Assembly (NCBI GenBank): GCA_014728565.1
Contig: WJLK01000146.1
Coordinates: forward strand, 1 to 6,024
Length of the DNA stretch: 6,024 nt
Source of the DNA: Candidatus Pacearchaeota archaeon
GTDB lineage: Archaea > Nanobdellota > Nanobdellia > Pacearchaeales > GW2011-AR1
Direction of reading: 5' to 3'
A program made the position numbers and the translations under genes. Position 1 is the first letter of the stretch; every line of letters begins with the position of its first letter. Of the stretch, positions 4,562 through 6,024 are shown one piece after another. Below the pieces are notes generated by a model. That model worked only from the letters and a program-made list of their open reading frames with translations. It was not told the origin of the DNA and did not search any database.

Positions 4562-4981
4562 ATGAAAGTTATACTTGATACGAATTTTCTTATTTATTGT
4601 GCAAAAGAAAAATTAGATTATTTCGAGGAAATTAATAATCTTTTAAATGAAAATTTTGAGTTGTTTGTTCCTGAGCAGGTTATTGAGGAATTAAAAACAG
4701 TCAGTAAAAAAAGAGAAAAAATTCCTGTTGAAAAAAGAAAACCCAAATACAGGAAAACAACAGGAAAGGACAGGGCTGCTGCTGAACTTGCTCTTAAATT
4801 ACTGGAGGTTAATAAAATAAAAAAAATAAAAGCTTCTGGAAAAACAGTTGATGAAGCTATTATTAATCTAGCTAGAGAGAGCAAGAAGAACATTGTATGT
4901 ACCTTAGATAGGGAGATGAGAAAGATTCTTGGAAGAGTTATTTTAATAAGCCGAGGAAAAAAGCTTATTCTGACTAAGTAA
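4562..4981 (+). CDS. PIN-domain protein, Fcf1/COG1412-like (probable ribonuclease)
   Basis: This 139-residue protein reads as a single PIN domain from end to end. The acidic active-site residues are visible: Asp6 in VILDTNFLIYCA, Glu43 in VPEQVIEEL, Asp97 in GKTVDEAIINLA and Asp116 in CTLDREM. The ending TLDREMRKILGRVILISRGKKLIL is typical of the archaeal Fcf1-like group (COG1412), relatives of the eukaryotic rRNA-processing nuclease Fcf1/Utp24; some archaeal members have been discussed as VapC-type toxins. A lysine/arginine-rich segment between residues 45 and 71 (KKREKIPVEKRKPKYRK within it) could contact RNA. The gene starts at an ATG about 26 bases after a TATA box shared with the divergent helix-turn-helix gene. 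No small antitoxin gene sits beside it, which slightly favours RNA processing over a toxin role. Confidence 0.85.
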   Translation: MKVILDTNFLIYCAKEKLDYFEEINNLLNENFELFVPEQVIEELKTVSKKREKIPVEKRKPKYRKTTGKDRAAAELALKLLEVNKIKKIKASGKTVDEAIINLARESKKNIVCTLDREMRKILGRVILISRGKKLILTK

Positions 4982-5004
4982 TTGATTATTTTTAATTGCA
5001 GTTA

Positions 5005-5014
5005 TTTTTTTAAA
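5005..5014 (+). promoter_or_regulatory. possible TATA box of the 283-codon gene
   Basis: TTTTTTTAAA lies about 26 bases before the ATG at 5036-5038 within the 54-base gap after the PIN gene. It is a weak match but correctly spaced for a leaderless transcript. Read-through from the PIN gene is the alternative. Confidence 0.35.
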
Positions 5015-5035
5015 CTCTTATTGAAGTTTATTCAA

Positions 5036-5887
5036 ATGGATATTCAGGAATTTTATGAGAAAAATTGTTTATATGATGTTAGGGATTTTATTCAAGGATG
5101 GAATCCTGAGGTTAATCTTGGGACTCCAGAAGTTTTTTCTGACAGGTTAGTTGGAAACTGGTTAGCTTTTCACTATATTCATGGTTTGGCATTTAGTTCT
5201 GAAGGCTATCCTGTATTGTGTTCTTTTAATGGTGTTGCTCTTCAACATGGTGGTAATGGACATGGAAATAGAATTCTAGCTATTTATGGTCAGGAAAATT
5301 TTTATCCTATGGCTAATCTAATGCAGGAGATTCATGGAAAATCTGAAAGTGAGATAGAGAGTATTCTTAGAGAGTATAATGATTTGTTATTTATTCCTAG
5401 TAATAGTAGAGATCCCTGGAAATTAGACGGAGGTCTTATGACTCCTTATTCAGATTTTATAGGTTTAGTTGATGTTCCAACACAAGAGCTTGCTGCTAAT
5501 ATTAATATGGCTGTTCTTGGTTCAGGAATTAGAGGAGAATCTATTCAGGGAAAACATCTGCAATTCCAGCAGTATGTTTTGAATATTCCTTATAATTCAG
5601 AACTTTTTAGAAGAGTAAGAGGTGCTCCTTCATCTAGGGAAAGAGCTGATTCAATAAGAGATGCAAGAGATATAGTTGTTCCTAGTAAGAAAGTTGCTGG
5701 AGCAAGAGTTTTTGTTTCAAGAGAAAGATTAGATGTTAATCCTGTTATAAGAGAGTCTGATTTAAAATTATGGGAAGGTTATTTATCTAGCAGAGGTTAT
5801 ACTCCTTGTAAATCTGATATTACACACATAGGTTATATTGAAGAGTCAGGTAAAATTATTGCAGTTGATGGAGATTTTCTTGCTTAA
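5036..5887 (+). CDS. hypothetical protein, 283 residues, unrecognised
   Basis: I do not recognise this protein. It has no signal peptide or membrane segment and reads as a soluble, mixed alpha/beta protein. Notable stretches are an aromatic N-terminal part (RLVGNWLAFHYIHGLAFS, 37-54), a Gly/His-rich segment LQHGGNGHGNRILAIYG (69-85) that could bind a metal or nucleotide, a helix SESEIESILREYNDLL (103-118), an arginine-rich charged segment FRRVRGAPSSRERADSIRDA (191-210), and a C-terminal part ending HIGYIEESGKIIAVDGDFLA. An in-frame TTG at 4982 would add 18 hydrophobic and aromatic residues, but the ATG at 5036 has a TATA-like box about 26 bases upstream and gives a normal polar start, so I prefer it. 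It follows the Fcf1-like PIN gene on the same strand after 54 bases. Codon use resembles its neighbours. Confidence 0.72.
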   Translation: MDIQEFYEKNCLYDVRDFIQGWNPEVNLGTPEVFSDRLVGNWLAFHYIHGLAFSSEGYPVLCSFNGVALQHGGNGHGNRILAIYGQENFYPMANLMQEIHGKSESEIESILREYNDLLFIPSNSRDPWKLDGGLMTPYSDFIGLVDVPTQELAANINMAVLGSGIRGESIQGKHLQFQQYVLNIPYNSELFRRVRGAPSSRERADSIRDARDIVVPSKKVAGARVFVSRERLDVNPVIRESDLKLWEGYLSSRGYTPCKSDITHIGYIEESGKIIAVDGDFLA

Positions 5888-5903
5888 CTAGACTTTCCTA
5901 TTT

Positions 5904-6024
5904 TTATTTATAAACCTCCTCAAATCTACACAGGCGATTTGTCTTATCCTCAACTTCTACAATCTCTTTAACGAGATTGTAGTTTGATTCATCTCTCAAA
6001 TATTCACAGCATTCCCCAATAGTC
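5904..6024 (-). CDS. C-terminal end of an unidentified gene (runs off window)
   Basis: Reading in from the right edge on the minus strand, one frame stays open for 39 codons to a TAA at 5904-5906, while the other two minus-strand frames close early. The peptide (TIGECCEYLRDESNYN, then LVKEIVEVEDKTNRLCRFEEVYK) is acidic, probably helical, and contains three cysteines (two adjacent). No family can be named from so short a fragment. It converges on the 283-codon gene, with 16 bases between the two stop codons. Confidence 0.55.
   Translation of the reverse strand, partial: TIGECCEYLRDESNYNLVKEIVEVEDKTNRLCRFEEVYK
5957..5982. repeat. perfect 10-bp inverted repeat inside a coding region
   Basis: Arms CTACAATCTC (5957-5966) and GAGATTGTAG (5973-5982) are exact reverse complements separated by TTTAAC. 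The repeat lies within the partial minus-strand gene and encodes its YNLVKEIVE segment. As RNA it would form a stable stem with a 6-base loop. Confidence 0.7.

Noticed and set aside
4618..4893. Minus-strand open frame of 91 codons
   Set aside because: Antisense to the Fcf1-like PIN gene; hydrophobic and Ser/Phe-rich, a mirror of the lysine-rich true frame.
4945..4969. 7-bp inverted repeat AATAAGC/GCTTATT near the end of the Fcf1-like PIN gene
   Set aside because: Short arms, an 11-base spacer and no following T tract; easily chance in AT-rich coding DNA.
4982..5035. TTG start extending the 283-residue protein by 18 residues
   Set aside because: The extension is aromatic and hydrophobic, lies directly after the PIN stop, and contains the likely TATA box.
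1..6024. CRISPR array, insertion sequence or integrated element around the tRNA
   Set aside because: No regularly spaced repeats, transposase or integrase gene, and no second copy of the tRNA 3' end was seen in the window.

Overview
This AT-rich window (about 30% G+C by eye) looks archaeal, most plausibly from a small-genome DPANN-type lineage. The phylum is an inference from gene content, not something I can prove here. Supporting signs are an archaeal-type UMP kinase, a DUF357 protein (an archaeal family), two PIN-domain proteins of which one is Fcf1/COG1412-like, an intronless tRNA-Trp without an encoded CCA, and several TATA-like boxes centred about 25 bases before start codons with no Shine-Dalgarno sequence, which is the layout of leaderless archaeal mRNAs.

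Left part (1-1964), all on the minus strand: the N-terminal 103 codons of UMP kinase (running off the window), a DUF357 gene, a 207-base spacer ending in a strong hairpin, then two overlapping genes. The first of the pair in transcription order encodes a lysine-rich coiled-coil protein. The second encodes a helical segment, a proline-rich linker and a C-terminal domain that resembles, by eye, the N-terminal non-catalytic domain of VirB11/GspE/CpaF secretion ATPases, with no ATPase attached.

Middle (1965-2872): a 120-base divergent promoter region, then a plus-strand gene for a signal-peptide-bearing, C-terminally anchored surface protein made of two tandem copies of a roughly 72-residue domain. 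Its stop codon directly abuts the 3' end of a convergent tRNA-Trp(CCA) gene.

Right-middle (2898-4981): on the minus strand, in transcription order, a helical protein with a putative C-terminal helix-turn-helix, a degenerate cupin and a 222-residue PIN protein. The last two overlap by 4 bases, and tRNA-Trp follows 25 bases later. Divergent from the helix-turn-helix gene is the Fcf1-like PIN gene. The two divergent genes share a 50-base gap with one palindromic TATA box almost equidistant from both starts.

Right end (4982-6024): an unrecognised cytoplasmic-looking protein of 283 residues, then the last 39 codons of a convergent minus-strand gene that carries a perfect 10-bp inverted repeat inside its coding sequence.

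The genes do not form one obvious pathway. The most coherent sets are the coiled-coil plus secretion-ATPase-N-domain-like pair, and the RNA-related cluster of two PIN proteins, a candidate regulator, a cupin and a tRNA. No CRISPR array, insertion sequence or rRNA is visible.
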